This document shows, in pieces, positions 43,136 to 57,124 of a stretch of DNA of 64,000 nt. Numbering within the stretch: the first letter of the stretch is position 1; each line of letters starts with the position of its first letter. Source of the stretch: Urechis unicinctus (lineage: Eukaryota; Annelida; Polychaeta; Xenopneusta; Urechidae); contig CM067357.1 in NCBI GenBank assembly GCA_034190875.2, positions 10,001 to 74,000 on the forward strand, in the 5' to 3' direction. The notes beneath the pieces are model-generated. The model saw only the letters and a list, made by a program, of their open reading frames with translations. It ran no database searches and was not told the DNA's origin. Made by a program: the position numbers and the translations under genes.

Positions 43136-44298
43136 TATAGGATATAGGAATAACCAGCCAGTAAACATGACTGCTATAGGAATAACCAGCCAGTAAACAT
43201 GACTGCTATAGGAATAACCAGCCAGTAAACATGACTGCTATAGGAAAACCAGCCAGTAAACATGACTGCTATAGGAAAAAAACAGCCAGTAAACATGACT
43301 GCTATAGGAATAACCAGCCAGTAAACATGACTGCTATAGGAATAACCAGCCAGTAAACATGACTGCTATAGGAATAACCAGCCAGTAAACATGACTGCTA
43401 TAGGAATAACCAGCCAGTAAACATGACTGCTAAATAACCAGCCAGTAAACATGACTGCTATAGGAATAACCAGCCAGTAAACATGACTGCTATAGGAAAA
43501 ACCAGCCAGTAAACATGACTGCTATAGGAAAAAGCCAAAACATGACTGCTATAGGAAAAACCAGCCAGTAAACATGACTGCTATAGGAATAACCAGCCAG
43601 TAAACATGACTGCTATAGGAATAACCAGCCAGTAAACATGACTGCTATAGGAAAAACCAGCCAGTAAACATGACTGCTATAGGAATAACCAGCCAGTAAA
43701 CATGACTGCTATAGGAAAAACCAGCCAGTAAACATGACTGCTATAGGAATAACCAGCCAGTAACAAAGACTGCTATAGGAATACCCAGCCAGTAAACATG
43801 ACTGCTATAGGAATAACCAGCCAGTAAACATGACTGCTATAGGAATAACCAGCCAGTAAACATGACTGCTATAGGAATAACCAGCCAGTAAACATGACTG
43901 CTATAGGAATAACCAGCCAGTAAACATGACTGCTATAGGAATAACCAGCCAGTAAACATGACTGCTATAGGAATAACCACCCAGTAAACAAGACTGCTAT
44001 AGGAATAACCATCCAGTAAACATGACTAGGAAGGAATAACCATCCAGTAAACATGACTGCTATAGGAATAACCAGCCAGTAAACATGACTGCTATAGTAA
44101 TAACCAGCCAGTAAACAAGACTACTATAGGAATAACCATCCAGTAAACATGACTGCTATAGGAATAACCAGCCAGTAAACAAGACTGCTATAGGAATAAC
44201 CAGCCAGTAAACAAGACTGCTATAGGAATAACCAGCCAGTAAACAAGACTGCTATAGGAATAACCATCCAGTAAACAAGACTGCTATAGGAATAACCT
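43136..44298. repeat. 32-base minisatellite, about 36 copies
   Basis: The unit is 'aggaataaccagccagtaaa' plus 'catgactgctat'. It starts exactly at the outer end of palindrome A. Left units are uniform; right units carry more variants ('accatcc', 'aagact'). Confidence 0.96.
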
Positions 44299-44575
44299 TT
44301 CTCTGACGTGTCAGTGTTTTAAAGCTAGCACCGCTGAATTAACGCCGTTTGGCACCTCTCTCTGTCGTGTCAGTGTTATAAAGCTAACACCGCTGAATTA
44401 ACGCCGTTTGGCACCTCTCTCTGACTTGTCAGTGTTATAAAGCTAACACCGCTGAATTAACGCCGTTTGGCACCACTCTCTGTCGTGTCAGTGTTATAAA
44501 GCTAACACCGCTGAAATAACGTCGTTTGGCACCGCTCTCTGACGTGTTTGTGTTATAAAGCTTACGCCTGTAGTT
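44299..44575. repeat. 59-base repeat, about 4-5 copies
   Basis: The unit begins 'tctctgacgtgtcagtgtta' and contains 'ccgctgaattaacgccgttt'. It directly follows the 32-base array. Confidence 0.93.
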
Positions 44576-45404
44576 TTACCCAGCCCCCAGCATCCGCGCA
44601 GTATTACAAGTGTCAGTAAGTAGTTCATCAGGTGGCTTACTTAATCAACACTTGATGGATGCTTGAATAGTCTTTCGGTTTTGTTGACTGTAGCGTGGAC
44701 AGCAGTGTGATGCTCCGTCACCAAGCCCGTAGGAGAAACAATCGTACTTGTATAACCAGAAAAACAATAAACGGGCAGCATTTGACAACGTCTTGTCGTA
44801 ATTCCAAATGAACTGTATCTTCATTAAAGTGCCTATGACATCAATTTTCCATGTTTCTTTTTGTGAAACCGAATGAAAGATGAAGTTGCAATTATCGATT
44901 TTTGTGGTTCAATTTTCGAACAAGTCACTCGAATATAACGTATATTGAAATATAAAGTCGATTTTTTTTGGCATCTGCCGCCATCTGCAGCGTACTTGTT
45001 TTTGATTAAAGGCGTTATTATCCTGAGTTACGAAGCTTTTGGCCAGTTATTGCCATTGGAGGCTTAATGATAAAAAGCCTCATCGCCCTGTGATAAAACA
45101 ACGTCAGCACTATTTCCTTCCCTACATACCAGAGGCTGTTGCGGGAACAAGGTCTTTATGAATTTATAACTCTGAATTGACAAAACATGGATTATGGTCA
45201 AAGATACAACATCACATTATCACGCTGAGTTGATAGGTGCAAAAAGAAAACCTGCTAACGGGTTAGATTCCTCCAGTATGCTGTGTGAGTCATTCGCCAA
45301 CTTGGCGACGTATTACAGAGTCATAGCGGACATTTGGTGATTCCTTGTGATACAACGAAATCACTAAATGAAGTCAAGAGCACACAGCAGGTCTGAGAGA
45401 TGTG
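44576..45404. other. Unique stretch; no gene seen
   Basis: Single-copy sequence with no open frame above about 60 codons and no recognised motif. Confidence 0.55.
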
Positions 45405-46015
45405 ATTTATTTATTGCCATACGACACTCGTTACACAGAGGAGGTCTGTTTTATATACGAGAGAGGAGGTCTGAGAGGTGGGATTTATTGCCATACGACA
45501 CTCGTTATACAGAGGAGGTCTGAGAGGTGGGATTTATTGCCATACGACACTCGTTATACAGAGGAGGTCTGAGAGGTGGGATTTATTGACATACGACACT
45601 CGTTATACAGAGGAGGTCTGAGAGGTGGGATTTATTGCATACTCGTTTATTGCCATACAGAGGAGGTCTGGAGGTCTGAGAGGTGGGATTTATTGCCATA
45701 CGACACTCGTTATACAGGGAGGTCTGAGAGGTGGGATTTATTGCCATACGACACTCGTTACACAGAGGAGGTCTGAGAGGGGATTTATTGGACACTCGTT
45801 ATACAGAGGAGGTCTGGGAGAGAGGTTATACAGAGGAGGTCTGAGAGATGGGATTTATTGCCATACGACACTCGTTACACAGAGGAGGTCTGAGAGGTGG
45901 GATTTATTGACATACGACACTCGTTATACAGAGGAGGTCTGAGAGGTGGGATTTATTGACATACGACACTCGTTATACAGAGGAGGTCTGAGAGGTGGGA
46001 TTTATTTTGTCACTC
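45405..46015. repeat. 49-base minisatellite, about 12 copies
   Basis: The unit contains 'ccatacgacactcgttatac' and 'agaggaggtctgagaggtgg'. Several partial units occur between 45640 and 45830. Confidence 0.95.
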
Positions 46016-46139
46016 ATTATAAATAGAAAGTCTGAGAGGTGTGATTTCCACGATAAAAAGGCCGGTCCCTCGTTGAAAAACGAGCTAGAATAATTGATGT
46101 TCCATGGCTTAAACACATCTTAATGGAAACCTAGAAACA

Positions 46140-46825
46140 TAATGGCTCGCCAACAGGATGACCGAAACCTAGAAAGGACTCCATGTAATTGTTCGTCCGC
46201 TGGATGAAGGAAACCTAAAATGGAATTGCAAGCTCCATGTAATGGTCTGTCCACTGGATGAAGGAAACCTACAAAGGAATCACAGGCTCCATGTAACGGT
46301 CTGTCCGCTGGATAAAGGAAACCTAGAAAGGAATCGCAGGCTCCATGTAATGGTCTGACCACTGGATGAAGGAAACCTACAAAGGAATGGCAGGCTCCAT
46401 GTAATGGTTCGTCCACTGGATGAAGGAAACCTACAGGCTCCATGTAATGGTTCGTCTGCTGGATGAAGGAAATCTAGAAAGGAATCGCTGGCTCCATGTA
46501 ATGGTTTGTCCGCTGGATGAAGGACATCTAGAAAGGAATCGAAGGCTCCATGTAATGGTTCGTCCGCTTGATGAAGGAAACCTACAGGCTCCATGTAATG
46601 GTTCGTCTGCTGGATGAAGGAAACCTAGAAAGGAATCGCAGGCTCCATGTAATGGTTCGTCCGCTTGATGAAGGAAACCTACAAAGGAATCGCAGGCTCC
46701 ATGTAATGGTCTGTCCACTGGATGAAGGAAACCTAGAAAGGAATCGCAGGTTTCATGTAATGGTCTGTCCGCTGGATGAAGGAAACCTACAAAGGAAACG
46801 CAGGCTTCATGTACTGATAGGCCAA
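46140..46825. repeat. 54-base minisatellite, about 12-13 copies
   Basis: The unit begins 'tggatgaaggaaacctagaa' and contains 'caggctccatgtaatggt'. The 18-codon period gives overlapping open frames of 100-138 codons on both strands, which are repeat artefacts. Some units are shortened by about 18 bases (46430, 46585). Confidence 0.95.
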
Positions 46826-47807
46826 TGGCGAACAAGGCGACACCCACATAGTTTTGTCCCTTTCTCGCTGTAGGTGTTTAATAATGTCTGATGCACCCTT
46901 GTCCATGACGAATATTTCGTTCTATAACCATGTGTCGATATTTGTCTGTAGACTGTGAAACAAATTCTTATAACGGGTAAATAAAGTATATATAAATCGT
47001 TTATTAATATTGCATATACTGTTCCGTGTTGGCAGGGTTGATACCAATCCAAATTCCATTCATGTCAATCTGATTGGAATGGGTCGATTTCAACGAGTTG
47101 ATGCGTATCAAACAGGCGTTGTCAACAAAACTACTTTTTTAACGTTGCGACGACAAATGGTCGATAAAATTATTTCGTTCCTGCAAAATGCAAGATATGG
47201 ATTTAAATTGCCAATTTAGGCTTGAGCGTCAAGGACTTAAATATCTCTTGTCTTCCACTAAGAATCACACAGGTTATAGACAACAAAGAATATTATATTA
47301 GAATATTATGATTCATTCATAGAACTCGATTAATTCACTTGCCACTTTCTGAAGGAGGTCGTCAATTATGATACTGCAAGTGACAAGAGTCCGCGTGCCT
47401 TGTATCCATTCACACCGAGAACGGGACATCCCTCAAAGAAGGTGAAACACGATTAATTGCTCCATTACGATTGGATACAGCAAAATTTGCAAAATAAACG
47501 AGCCAAAAAAAAATATCCTGCAACTATGCATCGTGTCATAAGGCAGTATTAGCGTTTATATAATGTGTCCTGGCCTTCAGTGAACAAACATTAGATAACT
47601 CAACAATAATAAGTCGTTCAATATAGACGAGGGAACAGAGATGGGCGAGCTGAGAATGGATGAGGTCTATCCGGATTTAGGGTCAGCCTTGTTGAGTACC
47701 CATCATCTCCGTCTCGTGCCAAGATGGCTTGCTGGTCAAATGGAAGTTAATTAAGGCCCATTTCCACATCCTTGGTCTACAACCTTTTAGGCCCTCTTGA
47801 CATATCT
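46826..47807. other. Unique stretch; no gene seen
   Basis: AT-rich single-copy DNA. A 69-codon frame at 47010-47219 has no recognisable motif and no promoter or splice support. Confidence 0.5.
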
Positions 47808-47965
47808 CATCAGGAATTATTGCAGTCCCAATGTAATGACTTTTCTTTGCGAAAGCTTTGAAAGGAAACCGTGTAAGTGTTGACCCGCCGGATGTGCCTA
47901 CTGTACCGGAGCTTATAATGATAACATCAAGTAGTGCTCGGAACCCTTATTGGATGCTGTGCTGG
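47808..47965 (+). repeat. Dispersed direct repeat, copy 2
   Basis: Second copy of the 27381-27545 sequence in the same orientation, diverged by substitutions and small indels. It lies about 100 bases outside the left arm of palindrome B. Confidence 0.85.
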
Positions 47966-48061
47966 CAAGGGTGCCGCCATTAGCACATAACAACCATCGA
48001 CATTTCAGTCGACAAAAGAGTCGACATTAAAAGTTAGTGAGCTCCTTTGTTCATTGTTAAG

Positions 48062-48765
48062 CTTCACACATGACTAGAGTACACACCCACCGACAACGCG
48101 CTATCATAAAAATCCGTCTCTCTAGGATATACACACACCGAAAACGTGCTATAGTAACAAGCAGTCTCTCTAGGATATACACCCAACGACAACGCGCTAC
48201 CATAACAAGCCATCTCTCTAGAATAAACACCCACCGAAAACCCCCTACCATAACAAGCCGTCTCTCTAGATTACACACCCACTGACAACGCGCTTTTGTA
48301 ACAAGCAGTCTCTCTAGGATATACACCCACTGACAACGCGCTTTTGTAACAAGCAGTCTCTCTAGGATATACACCCACCGACACGCGCCATTATAACAAG
48401 CCTTCTCTCTAGAATATACACCCACTGACAACGCGCTATTATAACAAGCAGTCTCTCTAGAATATACAAGCAGTCTATTGTAACAAGCAGTCTCTCTAGA
48501 ATATACCCCACCGACAACGTGCTATTGTAACAAGCAGTCTCTCTAGAATATGTACCCGCCGACAACGCGCTATTATAACAAGCCATTTCTCTAGAATATA
48601 CACCCACTGACAACGCGCTATTGTAACAAGCCTTCCTCTCTCTAGATATACACACACCGACAACCCGATATTATAACAAGCCTTCTCCCTAGGATATACA
48701 CACACCGACAACACGCTATCATAACAAGCAGTCTCTGTAGGATATACACTCACTGACAACGAGTT
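48062..48765. repeat. 48-base minisatellite, left arm, about 14 copies
   Basis: The unit contains 'tctctctaggatatacaccc' and 'accgacaacgcgctat.ataac'. The inverted counterpart from 61386 has over 50 copies and runs off the window. Confidence 0.94.
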
Positions 48766-49179
48766 ATTTTAACGAGCCGGGAATTACACGTCTGGTTTGG
48801 GTTGACAATCATTAAGCCTTAATGGCAAATGCCTGCTGTGTGAATATCAGTTCTTATGTGAACAGGTGAATTCTAAAGTGATGCTATTTGTTGTGTTGAG
48901 ATTTGTGGAACCTATTTCATATTTGACATTTAATCAGACCAACGTTAGCGAACAAATATATGGACATTGGTGTTGGTGGTGCGCAGTCAAGCTAATGATG
49001 TTGGGTACTCACGCTGACAGCAGTACACGCCTGTTTGACGGGAGCAGTGGAGGCGTCGGTAGGCTATGTCGTTCATACGCATATAATGTCGCATGACAAC
49101 GCTCCGCTCATTTGCTAAGCCCCGGCAAAAACGCTCAATCGTTATCGGATGTGCCATCGCAAATAGCGGTAATGCCTAC

Positions 49180-49430
49180 GGGCTTGTTCTCCCTACAGCT
49201 GACATGCTTACAGCTTGTTTTCCCTACAGTTGGCATGCTTACTGGCTTGTGCAATCTCCTATCGCGGTCATGCTTACTGGCTTGTGCCATCGCCTATTGC
49301 GGTCATGCTAACTGGCTTGTGCCATCGCCTATTGCTGTCATGCTTACTGGCTTGTGCAATCTCCTATTGCGGTCATGCTTATTGGTTTGTGCCATCGCCT
49401 ATTGCGGCTATGCATGATATTGGTTTTATT
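49180..49430. repeat. 35-base repeat, about 6 copies
   Basis: The unit contains 'ggtcatgcttactggcttgt' and 'gccatcgcctattgc'. The right-arm counterpart (about 59925-60045) holds three copies. Confidence 0.9.
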
Positions 49431-49467
49431 TCCTACACCATAACAATATATTCATACCGATTCACAT

Positions 49468-49850
49468 AATCATTGTGCAGTGCGAGTTGCGAGCCTGATT
49501 CAACCATTTCGTTACGTTTGGCTAAATCCCGTTACATAGTTCCAGCTGGTGAGGGATTAGAAGAGCCCCGTTTAGATGTCTATGGGGTGTAAATGAGTCG
49601 TTAGGTGGGTATAGTACCGATGTTGCTATCTTTGGACTGGAATATGCACTAACTTCAAGCGGTAATGTGTGTAGATAGCATCAATAATGGCTCATTGCGG
49701 AACCTTCAACCATTCACGAGGCTTCATTGCGCTTATCGTAGTTAGGAATACCCCGGTGTCAATCCAGTTCTGTCAATAAAGTGGACCAATGAAATTCTTC
49801 ATTTCTCCTGCTGTGCTCGTAAGGAGTAATAGATGCCAGAGAGCTGCAAT
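49468..49850 (+). repeat. Dispersed element E, copy 2
   Basis: Lies within the left arm of palindrome B and matches 20545-20925 over its length with scattered differences. It ends in two copies of the 36-base unit that forms a larger array at 20926. Confidence 0.92.
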
Positions 49851-49915
49851 CAACAGCGTAGACTCCGCCTCGATCAGAGCTGCAATCAACAGCGTAGACT
49901 CCGCCTCGATCCAAG

Positions 49916-50439
49916 TCAGCGGCTGTATTAAGTCAGGGTCAATTTTATGATAGAAGGATTCTAGCACAATACACAAAGAATGTTAGATTTTAACAAATAC
50001 TATAAATAGCTTCATCATATACAGATCAATAAAATTATTATTACAGTACCTTTCACACCAATCGGTTTCAAGGGTAATCTGCTTGCAAATATGTCCTAGC
50101 CTCACAAGGGATGCATTCGAGGTAGTTAACTGTGTCGTGTATATGTTGTGGAGGGCAAGAAAGATGGCAAGAAGATGTACTTCTGAATATTCTTGGATAG
50201 ACTTGTTAAACATGGACTATTACCGCGCGGGGGATTACAATTCTTTTGGCCATGTTCAGCGATCATTGTGGACAAATGAATACACATACATTTGTAGACC
50301 AATCATTAATGCATTCTTTTGATCATGATCGTGAAAGCTCCTGGTGCCTGTGCGCTCAACACCATCGTTCAAACAATACATGAGGTCACTAATGTCGTTG
50401 TCCATCCGCTGCTGAACAACGACTAGCGAAGAACGATTA
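49916..50439. other. Unique part of the left arm
   Basis: Single-copy sequence matched in inverse orientation by about 58965-59460. Short frames on both strands have no recognisable motif. Confidence 0.55.
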
Positions 50440-51525
50440 GTGGACAAAGACTAGTGGACAACGGCTATTGTCAACGGCTAATGAACAACGACTAGTGGAC
50501 AACGCCAAGTGGATAACGACCAGTAGACAACGACTAGTGGACAACGACTAGTGGACAACGACTGGTGGACAACGACTAGTGGACAACGACTGGAGAATAA
50601 CGACTAGTGAACAACGACTAGCGGACAACGACTGGAGAATAACGACTGGTGGACAACGACTAGTGGACAACGACTAGTGGGCAACGACTAGTGGACAACG
50701 ACTAGTGGACAACGACTGGAGAATAACGACTGGTGGACAACGACTAGTGGACAACGACTGGAGAATAACGACTAGTGAACAACGACTAGTGGACAACGAC
50801 TGGAGAATAACGACTAGTGGGCAACGACTAGTTGAAAACGACTGGAGAATAACCACTAGTGGGCAACGACTAGTGGGCAACGACTAGTGGGCAACGACTA
50901 GTAAACAACGACTGGAGAATAACGACTAGTAAACACCGACTAGTGGACAACGACTGGAGAACAACGACTAGTGAGCAACGACTAGTGGACAACGACTAGT
51001 GGACAACGACTAATAACGACTGGACAACGACTAGTGGACAACGACTAGTGGACAACGACTGGACTAGTGGACAACGACTAGTGGACAACGACTAGTGGAC
51101 AACGACTAGTGGACAACGACTAGTGGGCAACGACTAGTGGACAACGTCAAGTGGACAACGACTAGTGGGCAACGACTAGTGGTCAACGACTAGTGGACAA
51201 CGACTTGAGAATAACGACTAGTGGACAACGACTAGTGGACAACGACTAGTGGACAACGACTGGAGAATAACGACAAGTGGGCAACGACTGATGGATAACG
51301 ACTAGTGGACAACGATATTGGACAACGACTTGAGAATAACGACTGGAGAATAACGACTGGAGAATAACGACTAGTGGGCAACGACTAGTGGACAACGACT
51401 AGTGGACAACGACTGGAGAATAACGACTAGTGAACACGACTAGTGAACACGACTAGTGGATAACGACTGGAGAATAACGACTAGTGGACAACGACTGGAG
51501 AATAACGACTAGTGGATAACGCTCT
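50440..51525. repeat. 14-base minisatellite, about 75 copies
   Basis: The unit is 'ggacaacgactagt' with a frequent variant 'ggagaataacgact'. Units are mostly full length. The inverted counterpart at 57725-58965 is far more irregular. Confidence 0.95.
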
Positions 51526-51985
51526 ATAAAGACGCGATGACCTTGAGAAATGGATTGGTGATATAGTGTGCAGTTGTATTTAGGTTTATTGATGAAGCTA
51601 AGGATAGGAACAGCACGCTATTTAGGAATTAATAGATGAGCCCCTGACACAAATATTCCAGCTAGTTAACCACTACAACAGCTATGATGGTTGAACTCAC
51701 TTGCCTGCTTTGTGAGTCTTTGGCTTGACCCAGCTGCCTGCTTTCATGGGTCATTGGCTCGATTCAACTGCCTGCTTTAGTTGGTCGTATTCCTTACTCA
51801 ACTGCCTGCTTTAGCTAGTTGTTAGACTTACTCAAGTGCCTGCTTTAGCTGGTCGCTGGCTTGACTCAACTGTCAGCTTTCATGGTAGTTGGCTCGACTC
51901 ATCTGCTTGCATTAGTTGGTCGTGTAATTGATTATCTCAACTGACTGCTATAATGCGTGGTTCGCTTAAAACAACTGACAGCTTT

Positions 51986-52033
51986 AGTTAAACAACTACT
52001 GCTTTAGTTGGTCGTTTTCGTGTCTCAATTGCC

Positions 52034-52071
<38 letters not shown>

Positions 52072-52806
52072 TATATAGAGATATAGATATAGAGATATAT
52101 ATATATAGAGATATATATATATATAGATATATATATAGAGAGAGAGAGATATAGATAGATATAGATAGATAGAGGATATATAGAGAGAGAGATATATCTA
52201 ACCATATAGAGAGATATAGAGATATATATATATATAATAGAGAGAGAGATATAAAGATAGAGAGAGAGAGAGAGAGAGAAAGAGATACATAGAGAGAGAG
52301 AGAAAGAGAGAGAGAGAGATCTCTCTAGAGAGAGATCCTCTAGAGAGAGAGAGAGAGATCTCTATCTAGAGAGATCTCTAGATCTCTCTCTCTCTCTCTC
52401 TATATCTAGATAGAGAGTATATCTCTCTCTCTTTTGTATAGATACAGGGAGATCTAGAGAGATGTCTCTTCTATAGAGATTCTCTAGAGAGATCTGGAGA
52501 TAGAAAGATCTCTATCTTTCTCTCTAGATATAGGGAGAGAGATCCTAAATAGAGGTAGGGACTAGATAAATAGATATCTATCTAATCTATATCTCTATCT
52601 ATAGATATCTATATAGATCCCTCTCCCTCTCTATATCTCTATCTATGTATAGATCTCTCTCTATCCTCTCTCTATAATCTCTATCTATATATATCTCTAT
52701 ATATTATATATCCTATCTCTAGAGAGATATATCTCTATCTATCTTCATATGTATATATATATTCATATATATGTATATATACTATATATCTATATGTATA
52801 TATCTA

Positions 52807-52853
<47 letters not shown>

Positions 52854-52880
52854 ATATATCTATATATATATATATCATAT
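51986..52880. repeat. AT- and AG-rich microsatellite tract
   Basis: Runs of (AT)n, (GA)n and mixed 'gatatata', 'gagagag', 'tctctat' sequence at 52038-52880, with many internal self-complementary stretches such as 'tctctctagagagaga'. It lies directly at the inner end of the left arm of palindrome B. Prone to hairpins and to assembly error. Confidence 0.95.
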
Positions 52881-53778
52881 GTCTATTTATTTCTTATTTT
52901 ATTATTATAATATATTTATAAATTATGTAACAACGCCCCCTCCTATGATGCAAATGGAGTTATAGCCTCGTAACAGTGTATCCCATTGTTGACTTTGTCA
53001 ATGTCTAAGCATGATAATATAATAACCCAATGGTTAACCTATATCTTGGCCCTGTTAATCTTCGATCATACCGCTTGAGTCCTCACACAGTTGACATACG
53101 CTAAATTAGTTCAATCTCGTTTTTGAAATTGTGCATTGTAAGTAGAGGTATCCGATTAAGATGATACATATAATCTAAATGTACTTAACGGATGATTTAG
53201 CCCTTCGATATGAATGAAGGTAAATTAAAAGGAATGGCTGGAGTGCCATTAGCATTAATCCAGGCTCAATCCCCCAAAATTTAATACATGTACTGCAACA
53301 AACACTGCGTTGAGCAATAATATAAACTCAAAACACCGATACAGAATTCAGGTAAAGTATTTAGTTTGGCCAGGCAAGTGTCTGAGCATACATTTATCGA
53401 ATCATCTACAAATTGTAGATCCTGGTGCCCTGCTACACAGCTAATGTCTATCTGACCCTGGCATTATTCATCGAGCACTTCCATTAGTTGTCATCTGTGT
53501 TCTCCACCAGCTAATACAGGTTCTGTTGTAGGTTAGGTTCTCGTGTACGTACATACATTCAATAGCGAGTTATTGCATAAAGGATTTTCAAAGGCATACA
53601 ACATACATTGTTATTGAACGCCTGTTTTTACAGCCGTGAGCTGAACGACTTGGTGCTCATATTTCCAACATTTAGGAATGAAAAAATATCAAGCTGCAGA
53701 CAAAGAAATGTTCCGTTCTTATATTCATATAATTTTCATCAAAGCAAGTTGTTTCTGTTACATGTGGCCATTTAGTAA
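52881..53778. other. Unique spacer of palindrome B; no gene seen
   Basis: Single-copy AT-rich sequence. No coding frame longer than about 60 codons has support. Confidence 0.5.
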
Positions 53779-54172
53779 CCAAGCCAGCCTAGTCAAGCGG
53801 GACGCGTCAAGCCAGACGAGTCAAGCGGGACGCGTCAAGCCAGCCTATTCAAGCGGGACACGTCAAGCCAGCCTAGTAAAGCGGGACGCGTCAAGCCAGC
53901 CTAGTCAAGCGGGACGCGTCAAGCCAGACGAGTCAAGCGGGACGCGTCAAGCCAGACTAGTTAAGGGGGACGCTTCAAGCCAGACGAGTCAAGCGGGACG
54001 CGTCATGCTAGACGAATCAATCGGGACGCTTCAAGCCAGACGAGTCAAGCTAGAATCGTCGAGCCAGACGAGTCAAGTGGTACGCGTCAAGCCAGACGAA
54101 TCAAGAGGGATGCGTCAAGCCAGACGAATCAAGAGGGATGCGTCAAGCCAGACGAATCAATCGGGCATGCTA
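53779..54172. repeat. 28-base minisatellite, about 14 copies
   Basis: The unit is 'caagccagacgagtcaagcg' plus 'ggacgcgt'. A 165-codon frame runs through it from 53678; the repeat-encoded part has a repeating Ser/Gln-rich pattern and is regarded as an artefact. Confidence 0.93.
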
Positions 54173-55089
54173 TGATTTACTTAATGACACTTGTAATTCC
54201 ACACAGTTGCTCGGGGCTGGATAAAACTATAATGCTCAGTTGCTCATGCCAATAAATATAGTACATTGCCTTATTTCAAGTTCCTGTGTTCAATCAACGT
54301 TCACCAGCATTTCTCAGCCGATTAATATCAAGCTTTTATTGTAGCTTCATTACAGTCAAATAAGCATACGCATTTGTAGATAAAGCCATTGCTTGAAATT
54401 AGTCGAATACTTCATCGAATGAGACTGTGTAAAAGTGGTACAAAGAGGTCCTAAATTACTTATACATGCAACCAAATTGGCAACAAAAGGCTTGCCTTGC
54501 ATTACATCAATGGACTATAACAGATGCAGGCTCTCGACAATCGTTTGTTTCACCGAATCCTTATTTCGAGGTCATCACATTTTCCTGTTCAGTGGGCCTG
54601 CAGACAGTTAATATTGCCCATCAATCCTTAACAGGTTTTCCGGGGACAAGTGGTGATTTCAAATAGGCGCATTAATTCCTACTGAGGTGAGTCGGGTTTT
54701 CGTATAAGACTGCTGACCTCCATCGGAGCCTACTGACCTCGAAGTTGAATCCAGCAGCCTTTATGAGACCCTGCAAGAAGGGAGCCTATATCCCATAAAG
54801 TATAACAGAGTGAATATGACGTTTGATTTTCTACATCTGCAGTTAGTTACGAGGGATGAATATAAGAATAGATGTGCATTCCACTTAAGAGGACTGAATA
54901 ATATCCGCTTCTTTTCGATTACAAAAATCTCCCAACGCCTAAGACGTATTACTGAACCATGTCAAGAGTGTAAAATGCTAAAGATATATGCGGAATCCTT
55001 ATTTCTCTGTTGCTGGAGCAGCCGTGAGTGGGGTATATTGCTGCGTTCATATGCAACTATAGGAACAACAAGCCATTACCAACAGTACT
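54173..55089. other. Unique spacer; no supported gene
   Basis: Includes a 107-codon open frame at 54810-55133 that ends inside the next array and a 66-codon frame at 54466-54666. Neither has a domain signature or splice context that I trust. Confidence 0.45.
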
Positions 55090-55450
55090 CTAAGCAGACG
55101 AAAAGAAGTCTAAGAAAACAACAAGTAGACTAAATAAACGCAACTTGACAAAGCAGACGGCAAGTAAACAAAGCAGCCGACAAGTAGACAAAGTAGACGA
55201 CAAGTAAGCATCAAGTAGACTACGCAAGCATCAAGTCTTTGGGTGCTTTGAGTGCTTTGGGTGCTTTGTGGCAAAGGGTGTTTCTTCAAGTAGACTAAGT
55301 GAACGTCAAGTAGATTCAGTAAACGACAAAAGGACAAATCAGACGACAAGTAGACGAAGCAGACGACAAGTAGAAAAATCAGACGACAAGTTGACGAAGC
55401 AGACGACAAATAGTCGAGGCAGATGGTAATTAACCAAAGCAGGCGTCAAG
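55090..55450. repeat. Degenerate short tandem repeat of about 20 bases
   Basis: Irregular units around 'aagcagacgacaagtagac', interrupted at 55245-55290 by a 'gggtgctttg' triplicate. Related 'gggtgctttgggg' sequence appears again at 56750. Confidence 0.8.
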
Positions 55451-56221
55451 TAATCTGAGCAGAAGTATATTTCATGAACGTCTTTAAGTCTTTAAGTGCT
55501 TAGACACATTTGGAGGCAGGCTTCGGGGTTAACCGCGTTTCACGAACCACTTAGGCACCTGGAGTTTACCCAGCTTGGTAAGGTGTTATGTAAACATCCT
55601 AAAAACCGGGCATTTGAATGCATAAGCGACATCTTCTCTGCTGACGTCACTATGGCCGCAACTCCTGTAATTTTGTGCGTTGGTTTTCGGTGTGCAATGA
55701 GACATGAGCTGGGAGGGTGGGAGATGTAGGAGGTCGCACCTTTGCTCACCTGCGTGCTCGGTGTCGTTTTTAGAGAAGGGGTATTTTAGATGTTTTAACG
55801 ATAAATGTTAATGACATCAATAAATATATGTCAAGCTCGGCATTAAAGACTCTAAATGTAACAAACATGCCCCCCCACTCCATACTCTCCAACTCACATT
55901 ATCAGCCACTCATTCGTTCACCCAGCATTCAGCCACAAACATCGTGAAGGTACAATTTGTTGTTCAGGCTTCATTTATTGCTAAACCCTATATGTTGTGC
56001 TCATCCATCTCCTCGAGAAAGAGTAATGTCCTTATTACGTATGCCTCTAAGTAAACACTAATTCAGTATCTCATCCACACCATCCAATTCCTACCAAAAT
56101 AATATTGACCCATAATGAATTTACAAGACAAATATTATACATGTTTAATGTTGAATGGTTCAATCATGTTATCATGGGTCAGCCACAAGACCTTCTTGAT
56201 TTAGGTTTAATGCATCGCCAC
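55451..56221. other. Unique spacer; no supported gene
   Basis: Single-copy sequence with short frames on both strands only. Confidence 0.5.
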
Positions 56222-56530
56222 TAATCTCCCTGCTTCCTCATACGAGTGGCTAACCATTACCATCACCATAATCTCACTGCTGCCTAATACGAGTGGCTAA
56301 CCATTACCATCGCCATAATCTCACTGCTGGCTAATAGGAGTGGCTAACCATTACCATCGCCATAATCCCACTGCTGGCTAATACGAGTGGCTAACCATTA
56401 CCATCGCCATAATCCCACTGCTGGCTAATACGAGTGGCTAACCATTACCATCGCCATTATCTCACTGCTGGCTAATACTAGTGGCTAACCATTACCATCG
56501 CCATTATCTCACTGCTGCCTTGTACGATCG
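56222..56530. repeat. 47-base minisatellite, about 6-7 copies
   Basis: The unit contains 'gagtggctaaccattaccat' and 'atctcactgctggctaatac'. Confidence 0.93.

Positions 56531-57124
<594 letters not shown>

Larger units (their letters stand above)
48062..51985 (+). repeat. Palindrome B, left arm
   Basis: Reverse-complement counterpart of 57215-64000. Clear anchors: 'gacaatcattaagccttaat' at 48803 with its inverse at 60380; element E at 49468 with its inverse at 59490; 'ttaggaattaatagatgagc' at 51623 with its inverse near 57592. The arm begins with a 48-base array and contains a 14-base array. A frame of under 80 codons near 50083-50322 recurs only in part in the partner; no gene is supported. 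Confidence 0.92.

Noticed and set aside
46120-46873. Overlapping frames of 100-138 codons encoding an 18-residue repeat
   Set aside because: A 54-base minisatellite keeps frames open; both strands are equally open and there is no unique coding sequence.
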